The notes beneath the pieces were generated by a model. That model was not told the origin of the DNA. It saw nothing but the letters and a program-made list of their open reading frames with translations, and did not search any database. 64,000 nt of DNA, taken from positions 291,501 through 355,500 of the forward strand of contig NC_014836.1 of assembly GCF_000177635.2 (NCBI RefSeq), in the 5' to 3' direction. The DNA comes from Desulfurispirillum indicum S5 (GTDB taxonomy: Bacteria > Chrysiogenota > Chrysiogenetes > Chrysiogenales > Chrysiogenaceae). Shown piece by piece: positions 22,674 to 32,216 of the stretch. Numbering within the stretch: position 1 is the first letter of the stretch; each line of letters begins with the position of its first letter. The translations under genes were made by a program, and so were the position numbers.

Positions 22674-25600
22674 TCACCTGTCCCGTAGCTTGCCAAAGTA
22701 CTTTGCAAAAAGCTCCCGCACGTCACGGCTGGTTCTGGTGTAGCACTCCAGCAGTGCGGCACCGGCTGTTTTGCCATATCCCATGCGAAATGCCAAGGGA
22801 TTCAGCTCCTGGGCGTTCAGATTTATGCGGCTGCTGGCATTGTCCTGGTATATTTTTACCATATTTTCCAGGTGCCGGTAGAACAAATACCCCTGGCGCA
22901 GTGTTTCGCCATCCGTTTTTTCCCAGGCTCCCATGGCCTGCAGCTGGTCCAGCAGGTCGAAGGTGCGGTTGGCATCTAGCAGTTCAGGGAAAGACTTCGC
23001 ATGGTATATCTGCATGGCCTGGCTGAGAAACTCAATGTCCAGCAATCCCCCCGTTCCGGCCTTGTAGTCGTGGTGCTTTCCGGTGCTGCCGCCTTTTTCC
23101 TTTTCGATGCGCAGACGCATGTCGTGGATTTCGGTGAACTGCTCGGGCGTAAAGGGCTGGCCGAATACGGCTTCGTTCACATAGCTGCGGAAGCGCTGGT
23201 AGAGGCTTTCATCGCCACAGACGTAGCGGGCCTTGAGGAGCATCTGCTTTTCCCAGGTCATGGCGTGCTGGTTTTCGTGGTACTCCACAAAACCCTGCAG
23301 GGGGGTGACCAGGGTTCCAGCATCGCCGTTGGGTCGCAGGCGGGCGTCGACCTTGTAGCAGATGCCCCGGCTGGTGGCAACGCTGAGGCGGTTGATGAGG
23401 CGCTGCACCAGGCGCACGAAGTACTCGTTGTTGCGCAGGGTTCCGCCACTGCCGCCAGTTGTCTCCCCGGCGCCGTCATAGAGGAAGATCAGGTCAAGGT
23501 CGCTGGAGTAGTTCAGCTCCCGTCCGCCGAATTTCCCCAGGCCGACGATGGTGAAACCGCAGTGGCGGTCTTCGCACATGGGCTGCCCGTATCGCTCGGT
23601 AAGTTCGGCGCAGACATAGTCGTACACCACGCGCACCATGGCATCGGCCAGATTGCTGAGCACGGCGGTGGAGGAAGAGACGTCCAGCTTGCCTCGCAGT
23701 TCGCGAAAGCCGATGTGCAGAAACTCCATGGCCTTGAAGTAGCGCAGGTGATCCAGGAAGGCTTCCGTATCCTTCCTGAAAGGCTGAACCTGCTCCATGA
23801 GAAGCTGCTGATAGGTGGTGGCGTCGGGGATGTCCTCCTCGGTCCAGGGTGGTGAGAGCAGGATATCGGTGGTTTCGGGGTAGCTGTTGATGAGGTTGGA
23901 GAGGTAGGCGCTGCTGGCAAAGACAGTAATAAAAGTGCCGATGGCTTCCGGGTTGGAGTAGAAGAGCTTCATTACGCGACCTTTGCGGGCAGCAGCGGTG
24001 TAGAAGCGTTCGAAGTTGTTGAGGGCCATGTCAGGATCTGGGCTCTGGTCAATGTGATTCAGCAGAGCCTCTGCCACGGAGCGCAGCTTGCGGTGTTCCT
24101 CTTCGTGGTGTAACGCCTGTTCCAGGATGGTGTAGATATTCACCGCCGCCTTGCGGGGGTTGGCGAAGGAGTATTGGGAGAGCATGGGCACCAGCTCTTC
24201 GCGGCTGTAGTTGCCGGAGAATATTTCCGTTGGCACCGCGCTTTCCTGGTGTTCCTCCACAAAGAGAGTGCTGAAGTACTCATGCGCCAGATCCATGGTG
24301 GCGCGCAGTTCGCTCCAGAACGCCTCTGTGTTGTCAAAGCCCATTTGACGGGCCATGCGCAGCTGGAAGGATTCGTCATCGGGGATCGTATGGCTCTGGC
24401 GCTGGTCAAACATCTGCACCCGGTGCTCCACCCGGCGCAGGAACTGGTAGCACTGCCACAGCTCCTCGGATTCGCAGCGGTCGATATACTTCTGATCGCG
24501 CAGCACATCCAGGGCGCGTACGGTGGAAAACTGGCGCAGGGAGGTGTCCTTACCGCCGTAGAGCAGCTGGATGATGGAGATAAAGAATTCGATCTCGCGG
24601 ATACCACCACGGCCAAGCTTTACGTTGCTGTGAATGTTCTTGCGCACCTTGACGTCGATTTTGTCCTTGAGCTCGCGGATGGAGAGCACGGTGTTCTCGT
24701 CCATGTATTTGCGGTAGATGAATGGCCGTACCATGGCCTGAAACTGGCGCACCAGCTCATCGTGGCCGCCCACCGGGCGCGCCTTGATCAGCATGCTGCG
24801 CTCCCAGGTCTGGCCCATGGTGCTGTAGTAGTTCTCGTAACCCTGCAGGGCCAGGCAGATTTCGCCGGTGTCGCCATCGGGCCGCAGGCGCAGATCAACG
24901 CGGAAAACAAAGCCATCCTCGGTATTTTCGGACATAGAGCGGGTAATCAGCTTACTGAGCTCCACAAAGAACTGATGGGTCTCGATGGCGCTGCGGCTGC
25001 CACCGGTGGTCATGCCCCGATAGGCCGAGTCGTACAGGTACATGATATCCACATCGGAGCAGAAATTCAGGTCGCCGCCGCCCAGCTTGCCAAGGCCGAT
25101 AATGGCAAAGTGGGCCCGCTTGTGCTGGCCGGTGTCGTAATCCTCGTACATGGGTTCGCCAAAGCGCTGAACCAGGCGCTGCCAGGCATAGCGATAGGAC
25201 AATTCCAGGGTGATCTCGGCCAGCATGGACAGGTCTCCCAGCAGCACTTCCAGGGAATCAAGCCCCAGCAGATCGCGCAGGGCGAACTCAATCATCTTGC
25301 CGTTGCGGTAGGAGCGCAGGGCGCGGATGAAATCCTTTTCCTCCATCTCCATCATCTGCGCCTCCAGGCGCAGAAAATCCGGCTGTTGATAGCGGTAGGC
25401 CGGCGGATACGCCTCGGGACGCCGATGACACAGGCGCAGCAGATTCGCATCCCGCTGCATCAGCTTGGCGATGAAAGCGCTGGAAGAGAGAAGTGCTGCC
25501 AGGCGCTCCAGGGAGTCGTCATCCCACTGCCGGGCAAACTCTTCACGGTTGCTTGCCACCACCCGCTCCAGATGGTTGAGGAACAGATCGGCATCATAGG

Positions 25601-25718
25601 ACTCCGTTGCCTGGTGCCACAGGCGCTGGCACCAGGCATGATCCACGTCAAGGTCCAGGTGGCTGGCGATGTATGCAAGGTTTTTTTGTGCGGAAATTTC
25701 GTCGGCGAAGTGTGTCAT
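22674..25718 (-). CDS. glnE: Bifunctional glutamine synthetase adenylyltransferase/adenylyl-removing enzyme
   Basis: 1014 residues from the ATG at 25718; an upstream in-frame ATG at 25760 would be translated from repeat A2. Two nucleotidyltransferase domains: the adenylyl-removing site GLGKLGGGDLNFCSDVDIMYLYD (residues ~208-230) and the adenylyl-transferring site GLGKFGGRELNYSSDLDLIFLYD (around residue 720), each with the D-x-D metal pair, separated by helical regulatory regions. GlnE switches glutamine synthetase off and on in response to PII and glutamine, linking nitrogen status to assimilation, fitting for a diazotroph. Confidence 0.97.
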   Translation of the reverse strand: MTHFADEISAQKNLAYIASHLDLDVDHAWCQRLWHQATESYDADLFLNHLERVVASNREEFARQWDDDSLERLAALLSSSAFIAKLMQRDANLLRLCHRRPEAYPPAYRYQQPDFLRLEAQMMEMEEKDFIRALRSYRNGKMIEFALRDLLGLDSLEVLLGDLSMLAEITLELSYRYAWQRLVQRFGEPMYEDYDTGQHKRAHFAIIGLGKLGGGDLNFCSDVDIMYLYDSAYRGMTTGGSRSAIETHQFFVELSKLITRSMSENTEDGFVFRVDLRLRPDGDTGEICLALQGYENYYSTMGQTWERSMLIKARPVGGHDELVRQFQAMVRPFIYRKYMDENTVLSIRELKDKIDVKVRKNIHSNVKLGRGGIREIEFFISIIQLLYGGKDTSLRQFSTVRALDVLRDQKYIDRCESEELWQCYQFLRRVEHRVQMFDQRQSHTIPDDESFQLRMARQMGFDNTEAFWSELRATMDLAHEYFSTLFVEEHQESAVPTEIFSGNYSREELVPMLSQYSFANPRKAAVNIYTILEQALHHEEEHRKLRSVAEALLNHIDQSPDPDMALNNFERFYTAAARKGRVMKLFYSNPEAIGTFITVFASSAYLSNLINSYPETTDILLSPPWTEEDIPDATTYQQLLMEQVQPFRKDTEAFLDHLRYFKAMEFLHIGFRELRGKLDVSSSTAVLSNLADAMVRVVYDYVCAELTERYGQPMCEDRHCGFTIVGLGKFGGRELNYSSDLDLIFLYDGAGETTGGSGGTLRNNEYFVRLVQRLINRLSVATSRGICYKVDARLRPNGDAGTLVTPLQGFVEYHENQHAMTWEKQMLLKARYVCGDESLYQRFRSYVNEAVFGQPFTPEQFTEIHDMRLRIEKEKGGSTGKHHDYKAGTGGLLDIEFLSQAMQIYHAKSFPELLDANRTFDLLDQLQAMGAWEKTDGETLRQGYLFYRHLENMVKIYQDNASSRINLNAQELNPLAFRMGYGKTAGAALLECYTRTSRDVRELFAKYFGKLRDR

Positions 25719-25738
25719 GGGGTTTGCTCTTTCGTTCG

Positions 25739-25862
25739 CAGGCTGCTGAAAACCCCCCATCTGCGTCGTTGCCCGCTGTCGCTCGTCATTGCAACGTACG
25801 GGGAGTACGCTTCATTTCTTGCTCTGCGGGCGCCTTGCACCTGTGGGTTTTTCAATTGCCTG
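25739..25862. repeat. Family A repeat, copy 2 (124 bp)
   Basis: Begins CAGGCTGCTGAAAAC and ends TTTTTCAATTGCCTG, with apical CGTAC-GGGGA-GTACG. About 60 central bases are nearly identical to copy 1 at 5309. A second partial end (TTTCAGCAGGCTGCTAAAAAG) follows at about 25877-25897. It lies between the MBL gene and glnE, and covers any promoter for glnE. Confidence 0.88.
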
Positions 25863-25907
25863 CCTGGGTTGAGGTATTTCAGCAGGCTGCTAAAAAGCCT
25901 TGGCCTG

Positions 25908-26684
25908 CTACACCGCAATCGTGGAGCCGACCATATGCTGCCGTGTACCGTACAGCTGGGTATTGCTCGCTTCCATGCTTTCCAGTACCCGTTTGCTCTC
26001 CTGGTAGGCCAGGGCCGGGATATTGTTTTCGGCACTCAGGTGGGAGAGGATAACGTTCTGCATGCCATCCCACCATACCTCCTGCAGAAACGCCGAGGCT
26101 TCGCGGTTGGATGCGTGGCCGGTGCGGGAGCGCACCCGCTGTTTCAGGGGCCAGGGGTACTTGCCCTCCATCAGCATGATCTCGTCATGGTTGGACTCCA
26201 TCACCAGTGTGTGGCACCCGATGGCGTACTGTTTGATCAGGCTGGTGTAAATGCCTGTATCGGTCACATAGCACAGGTGACGGTTCTGCAGGGAACTGAT
26301 GCGAAAACCCACCGGATCGGCGGCATCGTGGGAAACACTGAAAACCTCCACACCCGCGTCACCAAGGGAAAAGGACGTGCTGTTGTGCAGGGGGACAAAC
26401 TGGTGAAAATCGCCCACGGAGTTTACGGTGCACTCACCCGTGAGCTGGGTGGCGTACACCGGAACGCGGAAACGGCGGGAAAAGACCCCCGCGCCGCAGA
26501 CGTGGTCGGAATGTTCGTGGGAAAGCAAAATGGCGTCAATGGAGTGTTCGTCAACGCCGATGGAGTTCAGTCGCTGAACCAGGGATTTGCAGTTGAGCCC
26601 CGCGTCAATCAAAAAGCGCGTCTTCGGCGTCTCCACCAGGGCCGCGTTCCCCTTGGAACCGCTGGCAAGAACCGTCAGGCGCAT
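25908..26684 (-). CDS. MBL-fold metallo-hydrolase, YycJ/WalJ-like
   Basis: 258 residues from the ATG at 26684, chosen because relatives start MRLTVLASGSKGNA; an ATG at 26729 would add 15 residues. The metallo-beta-lactamase motif is HEHSDH (around residue 56), with later histidines SVSHDAADPVGF and the C-terminal VILSHLSAENN. Similar proteins (YycJ/WalJ) are proposed 5'-3' exonucleases in mismatch repair or cell-wall coordination. The substrate cannot be assigned here. It follows hfq on the same strand with a short gap. Confidence 0.87.
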   Translation of the reverse strand: MRLTVLASGSKGNAALVETPKTRFLIDAGLNCKSLVQRLNSIGVDEHSIDAILLSHEHSDHVCGAGVFSRRFRVPVYATQLTGECTVNSVGDFHQFVPLHNSTSFSLGDAGVEVFSVSHDAADPVGFRISSLQNRHLCYVTDTGIYTSLIKQYAIGCHTLVMESNHDEIMLMEGKYPWPLKQRVRSRTGHASNREASAFLQEVWWDGMQNVILSHLSAENNIPALAYQESKRVLESMEASNTQLYGTRQHMVGSTIAV

Positions 26685-26731
26685 CTCGCCCCCGGAGCCC
26701 GACCACAGGGAGCCAGGTGCTGCACACATAC

Positions 26732-26962
26732 CTATTGCGGCTCTTTCTGGATGGACATGGGAACATTGGGCTGGATTGTGCTGATGGCATGTTTGTAGAC
26801 CATGCGGATGCCCTCATCGCACTTCATGATGATAATATAGCTGTCGTAGGAATCCACCGTGCCCATCATGCGCACACCATTGGTCAGGTAGACCGTCACC
26901 GGAACCCGGTCTTTCCTCGCCACAAATAAAAAAGCGTCCTGCAGGTTGATATTTTTACTCAT
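26732..26962 (-). CDS. hfq: RNA chaperone Hfq
   Basis: 76 residues. Sm1 (NLQDAFLFVARKDRVPVTVYLTNGVRMMGTVDSYDSYIIIM) and Sm2 (MVYKHAISTIQP) motifs are intact; the Gln of the N-terminal NLQD and the YKHA tetrad line the proximal RNA-binding face. It forms a hexameric ring that anneals small RNAs to mRNAs. The acidic/disordered C-tail is very short (MSIQKEPQ). The start at 26962 follows GGGGG-rich sequence; an upstream in-frame ATG at 27046 would add 28 unrelated residues. Confidence 0.95.
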   Translation of the reverse strand: MSKNINLQDAFLFVARKDRVPVTVYLTNGVRMMGTVDSYDSYIIIMKCDEGIRMVYKHAISTIQPNVPMSIQKEPQ

Positions 26963-27017
26963 ACACACCCCCGAGTTGCGTTCGCCGCGCAAAGCAAAAT
27001 AAAGTAACGTGGACAAG

Positions 27018-27046
27018 AACATACACCGTTTTCGCATGGGGTTCAA
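27018..27046 (-). promoter_or_regulatory. Candidate sigma-70 promoter for hfq
   Basis: On the minus strand TTGAAC (27046-27041), 17 bases, TATGTT (27023-27018), with about 50 bases of leader before the hfq start. Confidence 0.45.
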
Positions 27047-27173
27047 GGGGAGAGCGAAAGTGTTATGAAGAGATTACTGGTCGCGATTCAAGCCTTTTGC
27101 CACGTTCCTCGCCCAAGGTCTTGAACTCCAGGTTTTTAATCACTTAAGTTGGCCGTTGACAAGCCTTTTTGCA

Positions 27174-27190
27174 GCGTATAGCCTATACGC
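27174..27190. promoter_or_regulatory. Palindrome overlapping a possible glycan-block promoter
   Basis: GCGTATA-GCC-TATACGC is a perfect inverted repeat that covers the likely -10 region downstream of TTGACA (27156). Could be an operator; no regulator gene is adjacent. Confidence 0.35.
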
Positions 27191-27413
27191 CAGTACTGGT
27201 AAATAAGGACAACCCATGCAAGAGGCATCCAGCCTGTCACATCATATTTGCTATCTTTTCGTCTTAATCTACCCGTATTCCTGATACTTGTGCTTTTTCT
27301 CGCTTGCTTGCGGCGCTGTAACCATCAAGCAATGGGCTATGCTGGAGTGGTTTTGCTCCTGCGATAGTATATAGTTTGCGAAAGTTCATCAGCATTCAAT
27401 TTGGAGGATGTGG

Positions 27414-28868
27414 TTGATTTTGTATAAATGTTGCACTCAGGGCATAAAAAAAGCTACAGGGGTGATTCTCAAAAAGTTGAATGAGGTTTTGGTAGGGTTT
27501 TTCCCTTTGCCTGCCGGGGCGATGCGCACGCGCAGCCTTGCTGCGGAAAGTATTGGTATTGCAGGAGTAATATGCATTTTTCTTGGACTTGGTGCTTCTC
27601 GATCCCTGGTTAGTCTTGGTGAAATGCTGGTAATTTTGGCTTTACTGCTGGCATGCCGCCATGTAGCTGCTGCATTAAAACGAGACCCGATAGCTTGGAT
27701 GCTTCTGATTTGGATAGTGTATATTCTGGCGAGAACCTACTTTGCTTTGTGGGAATTTCCTGAAACAACGGAGGAGCAGTGGCGAATAGCTCGGCGCATG
27801 GCAAGGCTTGGTTTAGTTATTCCAATAGCCTGGTGGTTAGGCGCGACACTGCGTGGCTCAATGAACGCGTTAGTGTTGGCGTTGGTAAGTTTGGTTCTTG
27901 TCATTGTTTTTCAGATTGTGGAACATGATGGAGATATTGGATTTCTCTGGGGTGATGCGCGTTTACACTTCATGAGAAATGCCCAGGATTTTGCCTTGTA
28001 TTCATCGGTGGCTATTTCCGGACTTATTGTTTTTGCTCCACGTATAATTTCCTTTTATGCTTATTGCAAGGCATTATGGGTATTTAAGCTCATTGCTTTT
28101 CTCGTGGTGTCCGTCACGGTTGGTTTGGCCTTTGCGGTAGCTGATGTGCGTGCTCAGTGGGTGGCGCTTGGCATTATGGCTGTAATATTATTTCTTCTGC
28201 TAACTTTCAGGGTAGTATTTGTTCCTGGGAATCGGCTGAAAAGCAGTATTCTGCTAATTGCATTTACGGCTCTCTTGCTGGTATCCTTAAGTTTTGCATG
28301 GTCGAGTGCATCTGAGCGTTTTCTTCAGGAACAGGATGTGCTTGTCCTTCTCCTCCAGGGTGAATACAAGGACTTGCGAACCAGCTCTATCGGCCATCGG
28401 GTGCATATGTGGCGAGGCGCGCTTTCTGAAATGGAGGGCAGGTGGCTTTTTGGGTGGGGTCCAGGCAGTTCTGATGTGGTGATGAAAATAGCGGATATCC
28501 CTCCTGAAACAAAAATCAGATTCAGGCATTTTCATAGTAGTTATGTTGAAGTTCTTGTGAGGACAGGGGTGGTGGGGAGCTTTTTGTTTTTCAGTATCGT
28601 GTTTACCATCATGGCCAAATTTCTACGTATTTGGCGCCAAGGGAAAATACCCGGCGATGTAGCCCTTTTTGTTGGATTTGCATGTATCGCCCTAATGGCA
28701 GGAAACGCAACAGAGGCCTTTTTCGGAATGCATTTTGGCACGTTTTTTTTCGTTTGTATTATGGCATTTGCTTATCAGTTTGTGGTGTCTGAAGGCGTTA
28801 GGCCCTTAAGTTCCTTGAGCAAAGGCAGGGCCTTGAAGGTAAGTGTAACAAAGAGTGGTGCCGTGTGA
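27414..28868 (+). CDS. O-antigen ligase/polymerase-like membrane protein
   Basis: 484 residues with about 11 hydrophobic helices and the Wzy/WaaL-type large loop near the C-terminus (RTSSIGHRVHMWRGALSEMEGRWLFGWGPGSSD, with the RxxMWxxAL...GxGxGS pattern), then a conserved H (FRHFHSSYVEVLVRTG). Such proteins join O-antigen to lipid A core or polymerise it at the periplasmic face. The start is decided by the ribosome site: GGAGG at 27403-27407 touches the ATG at 27408 but is correctly spaced for the TTG at 27414. First gene of an AT-rich glycan block. Confidence 0.82.
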   Translation: MILYKCCTQGIKKATGVILKKLNEVLVGFFPLPAGAMRTRSLAAESIGIAGVICIFLGLGASRSLVSLGEMLVILALLLACRHVAAALKRDPIAWMLLIWIVYILARTYFALWEFPETTEEQWRIARRMARLGLVIPIAWWLGATLRGSMNALVLALVSLVLVIVFQIVEHDGDIGFLWGDARLHFMRNAQDFALYSSVAISGLIVFAPRIISFYAYCKALWVFKLIAFLVVSVTVGLAFAVADVRAQWVALGIMAVILFLLLTFRVVFVPGNRLKSSILLIAFTALLLVSLSFAWSSASERFLQEQDVLVLLLQGEYKDLRTSSIGHRVHMWRGALSEMEGRWLFGWGPGSSDVVMKIADIPPETKIRFRHFHSSYVEVLVRTGVVGSFLFFSIVFTIMAKFLRIWRQGKIPGDVALFVGFACIALMAGNATEAFFGMHFGTFFFVCIMAFAYQFVVSEGVRPLSSLSKGRALKVSVTKSGAV

Positions 28869-29761
28869 AGTTTTTGGATGCAATTAAACGCCATATTCGT
28901 AGCTTGGAGGTCAGGTTCAATCGTCCTCTCCTGCGCCGACAATCAGTTTATAAATTCGTGTGTGAATGGAATAATGGTGAATCTTCACTGGGTCGACTTG
29001 CTGCTGCTCGGCCTAAGTTATTAGTTACGATAACAACACATCGAAGGCCGAATGAGCTATCTAGGTTGATTGAATCATTGGCGAAATATAAAGAGCTCCG
29101 GATGCCGGATTGTTGTATTTGTGTCTTGAATGATTATTCGGAAGATGATTACGGTCATCCCCGAACGTTGTTGTCCCAAATTTTTGGGGACAGTTCTTTG
29201 TGGCTTGATGCGAAGCAACATATGGGTAAATCTAAATTTTGGCGCACTCATCAAATGATTTTTTCCGTAGCTCAGGCGGCGCAATGCGAATATCTGCTGT
29301 CGTTGCAGGATGATATAGAATTGGCGTCGGATTTTGTGTCTCGCCTTTGGAAGGTTTGGAACGCTACTGGTGCAGATGTAACGAGACGGGTATTGTACCT
29401 GTTTTCCAGCAATGATGATGAGGAGAATGGCCGCTGGATTCATTTTGCACGAATTGCTGTGCCTGATGCACGGGCTCGGCGCACGGACTGGTTTGATATG
29501 CAAGGCTTTCTGGTAGACCGTAAAGGCTTGGAATTGCTGCGCTATTGGATAGTTCCTGTGCCGAAATCGCGGTGGCACAAAAAACCTTCGGAATCCAGTG
29601 GTGTGGGGCGCCAACTTACGCGACGGCTGCGTGGCCGCGCGGCGACCTATCAGTGTGATCCCCCGTTGATCGCGCATGGTGGAGCAGCCAGCCTGATGAA
29701 CCAAGAGGCGCGTCGCTGCAACCCGCTCGACAATCGGGCACAGGTGTTTGGAGAAGAATGA
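28865..29761 (+). CDS. Glycosyltransferase family 2-like protein
   Basis: 298 residues from a GTG that overlaps the ligase stop. A GT-A-type nucleotide-sugar binding region is visible: LLVTITTHRRPNELSRLIESLAKY, VLNDYSEDD and an acidic motif LLSLQDDIELASDFV in the position of the DXD metal site. It probably adds a sugar to the core or O-antigen; donor and acceptor unknown. The C-terminal ~60 residues are basic (KPSESSGVGRQLTRRLRGR). Codon use is AT-richer than the flanking chromosome. Confidence 0.72.
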   Translation: MKFLDAIKRHIRSLEVRFNRPLLRRQSVYKFVCEWNNGESSLGRLAAARPKLLVTITTHRRPNELSRLIESLAKYKELRMPDCCICVLNDYSEDDYGHPRTLLSQIFGDSSLWLDAKQHMGKSKFWRTHQMIFSVAQAAQCEYLLSLQDDIELASDFVSRLWKVWNATGADVTRRVLYLFSSNDDEENGRWIHFARIAVPDARARRTDWFDMQGFLVDRKGLELLRYWIVPVPKSRWHKKPSESSGVGRQLTRRLRGRAATYQCDPPLIAHGGAASLMNQEARRCNPLDNRAQVFGEE

Positions 29762-29762
29762 G

Positions 29763-30689
29763 ATGGGAAGTAATATGCCTGTAGTCCTCTATAAAATTCT
29801 CTTTGCAATGAAAAAAATCTATTATAATAAATTGCAAAGATTTTTTGGCTTTCCGGTATTGAAACGTAAATTTTTTGTCCAGCAAGGTTACACCCTTGAC
29901 CTTAATAACCCGAAAAGCTTTAATGAAAAAGTGAACTGGAAAAAGGTTTATGACAGGAACCCTTTGCTGCCGATTGTGGCAGACAAATATCGCGTACGTA
30001 ATTATCTTCACGAAAGGTTAGGGAGTGAGATTGCTTCCGAGATATTAATTCCACATTTTGCTGTTGTGAATAATCCGTCAGATATTCCATTTAATGAGCT
30101 TCCCGATGAATATGTAATTAAAACAAATCATGCTTCTGGGACTAATATCATTGTTTCAAAGGATCGTCCCTTGGACAAAGTTAGTGCCTTAGAAAAGCTT
30201 AACTGGTGGCTTATTAAACCCTATGGTATATCGAAATCTGAATGGGTATATCAGGAGATTCCACCAAAAATTATCATTGAGAAATTACTGAAAGATAGGC
30301 AAGGAAGACTTCCTAATGACTACAAGCTTCATGTGTTCCATGGTCGCTGCGAATTTATCCAAGTAGACTATGACCGCTTTGGTGGTCATGAGAAGTCTTT
30401 ATATGACAGGGAGTGGGAAATGCTGGAGGTAGAATGGATACGTGCAAAGGCAAAATTTGAGCCCCCTCCGGCTACTTTAGAAAGAATGATCTCAATTGCG
30501 CAGATATTGAGCTATGAGTTTGATTATATACGCATTGATTTTTATGATGTCGATGGTGCGCTTTATTTTGGGGAAATGACCCATTACCCAGCATCAGGTT
30601 TAGGCAGGTTTTATCCCCGTGAATTTGATTTTTCACTTGGCAAGAAGTGGACGATTAAACCTCGGTATTGGGAAAAGGGGCATGGATAA
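29763..30689 (+). CDS. TupA-like ATP-grasp glycan biosynthesis protein
   Basis: 308 residues from the ATG at 29763 (GGAG at 29750). It fits the ATPgrasp_TupA family found in polysaccharide loci: PKSFNEKVNWKKVYDRNPLLPIVADKYRVRNYL, DEYVIKTNHASGTNIIV (ATP-grasp loop), and the C-terminal metal-binding EFDYIRIDFYDVDGALYFGEMTHYPASG. Members are often labelled glycosyltransferases, but the fold suggests ATP-dependent ligation (for example peptide/amino-acid or phosphate decoration). Clearly AT-rich. It overlaps the next gene by eight bases. Confidence 0.78.
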   Translation: MGSNMPVVLYKILFAMKKIYYNKLQRFFGFPVLKRKFFVQQGYTLDLNNPKSFNEKVNWKKVYDRNPLLPIVADKYRVRNYLHERLGSEIASEILIPHFAVVNNPSDIPFNELPDEYVIKTNHASGTNIIVSKDRPLDKVSALEKLNWWLIKPYGISKSEWVYQEIPPKIIIEKLLKDRQGRLPNDYKLHVFHGRCEFIQVDYDRFGGHEKSLYDREWEMLEVEWIRAKAKFEPPPATLERMISIAQILSYEFDYIRIDFYDVDGALYFGEMTHYPASGLGRFYPREFDFSLGKKWTIKPRYWEKGHG

Positions 30690-31347
30690 AGAAAAATCAA
30701 AGCAAGGCTTTTTAGGAGAATTGGAGTTAGTCGGGCGCGGTACTGAGCGTGATTGTTACGTTCACCCACTGGATGCCACAAAAGTAATCAAATTACCTGG
30801 CTCCAGGAAATCGGTGCAGCACCAAAACAAAATTGATGCAGATTATTATGGCTATCTAGCGAAGCGTGGAGTCAAAAGTGATTGCATTGCAATGTTCTAT
30901 GGTTGGGAAGAAACTCCCCAGGGTGTAGGTTTGGTTTTTGAGCGTATTCTGAATGATGATGGGGTTCCTGCCATCACATTGCGCAGTTATTTAAAAGAGA
31001 AAGAGATTGATCTGTCTAATGTGTACTGTAAACTTGAAGAGTTGAAAAAAAAGCTCCTTCGGGATGGGATTCTCTTTGCTGACCCAACAGTTGATAATAT
31101 TCTGGTGGCAAAAAAGAAGATGGGTGGCATTCGATTTGTCATTGTGGACGGCCTGGGCTCCAGGCGATATGATCTGAAGTTTCATATTCGGAGTCGTAGT
31201 GTTTTTTTGTCGAGACTACGGGTACTATTTCGTTGGATGAAGCTACGACGCCGTTTGCTTGTTTCGTCTGGTGTGGTGGTTAAAGGACGGATTGAGGTGT
31301 TTTTGGCGGGCTGGCATCTGTGGTGGGCTCGTAAGTATGATTTATAA
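30682..31347 (+). CDS. YrbL-like protein kinase-fold protein
   Basis: 221 residues, start at the ATG at 30682 inside the end of the preceding gene, with AGGGG upstream. It resembles the PhoP-network protein YrbL family, with a kinase-like fold: LVGRGTERDCYVHPLDATKVIKL (nucleotide loop and lysine), then LRDGILFADPTVDNILV (catalytic-loop-like, D..N) and FVIVDGLGSR (DFG-like D). It may phosphorylate a sugar such as Kdo/heptose, since kinase-fold enzymes of this kind occur in LPS loci, but this is inference. Confidence 0.72.
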   Translation: MDKEKSKQGFLGELELVGRGTERDCYVHPLDATKVIKLPGSRKSVQHQNKIDADYYGYLAKRGVKSDCIAMFYGWEETPQGVGLVFERILNDDGVPAITLRSYLKEKEIDLSNVYCKLEELKKKLLRDGILFADPTVDNILVAKKKMGGIRFVIVDGLGSRRYDLKFHIRSRSVFLSRLRVLFRWMKLRRRLLVSSGVVVKGRIEVFLAGWHLWWARKYDL

Positions 31348-31376
31348 TGTAGTTAATGCTTTCCGGGAATGATACT

Positions 31377-32216
31377 ATGCAAGTAAGTGTAATTTTTACC
31401 ACCTATAATTCCCCTGCGTGGCTGGAAAAAGTGCTGTGGGGTTTTTTTGAGCAGACAGTTAAGGATTTCGAGATAGTGATTGCTGATGACGGTTCGCGTA
31501 GTGATACCCGCGACCTGATTGAGCGCATGCGCGTGGAGTCACCGGTGCCAATCAAGCATATCTGGCAGGAGGATGATGGTTTTCAGAAGTGCCGGATTCT
31601 GAATAAGGCCATTGTGGCTGCTGAGGGGGAATATGTCATCTTTACCGATGGTGACTGTATCCCCCGCAATGACTTTGTGGCGCAGCATCTGCGCTTTGCC
31701 AGACGCGATCGATATCTTTCCGGGGGATATTTCAAACTGCCCCTGGATGTCAGCCATGCGATTACTCGCGACGATATTGTCGCCCAGCGGGCTTTTGATG
31801 TCGGGTGGCTTGCCAGCCAGGGTTTCACGCATACCCACAAGTCACTGAAGCTTATTGCCAGGGGTTGGTTTGCGGATCTTCTCAATGTGCTCAGCCTCAC
31901 TCGGCCAACCTGGAACGGGCACAGTGCCTCGTGCCACCGTGAGCATATTATCGCGGTAAATGGCTTTGATGAAAATATGCAGTACGGTGGTCAGGATTGT
32001 GAATTTGGTGACCGGTTGCTCAACTATGGTCTAAAGGCGCAACGTATCCGCTATTCTGCCATTTGCCTGCACCTGGATCATGGCCGTGGATATGCTACGG
32101 AGGAAACCCGTGCCAAGAATCGGCGCATTCGGGAGTATACAAAAAAGCATAAGGTCGTCCGCTCTCCCCTCGGACTTGATCAGTATCTAGAAAAGGAAAA
32201 GGAAGTGGTAGAGTGA
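31377..32216 (+). CDS. Glycosyltransferase family 2 with GT27-like C-terminal part
   Basis: 279 residues from the ATG at 31377; an ATG at 31356 lacks a ribosome site. GT-A fold: VSVIFTTYNSPAWLEKVLWGFFEQT, VIADDGSRSDT and the DXD-like FTDGDCIPRNDFV; the C-terminal GT27-type segment reads NGFDENMQYGGQDCEFGDRLLNYG with catalytic-site acidic residues. This architecture is typical of sugar-chain elongating transferases in LPS loci. It overlaps the next gene by four bases. Confidence 0.85.
   Translation: MQVSVIFTTYNSPAWLEKVLWGFFEQTVKDFEIVIADDGSRSDTRDLIERMRVESPVPIKHIWQEDDGFQKCRILNKAIVAAEGEYVIFTDGDCIPRNDFVAQHLRFARRDRYLSGGYFKLPLDVSHAITRDDIVAQRAFDVGWLASQGFTHTHKSLKLIARGWFADLLNVLSLTRPTWNGHSASCHREHIIAVNGFDENMQYGGQDCEFGDRLLNYGLKAQRIRYSAICLHLDHGRGYATEETRAKNRRIREYTKKHKVVRSPLGLDQYLEKEKEVVE

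Larger units (their letters stand above)
26963..27413. other. 450-base intergenic region between hfq and the glycan block
   Basis: No gene seen. It holds a candidate hfq promoter (minus, 27018-27046) and, near the glycan genes, TTGACA at 27156-27161 followed 15 bases on by TATAGC, overlapping a perfect inverted repeat GCGTATA-GCC-TATACGC (27174-27190). The divergent layout suggests separate control of the two blocks. Confidence 0.6.
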
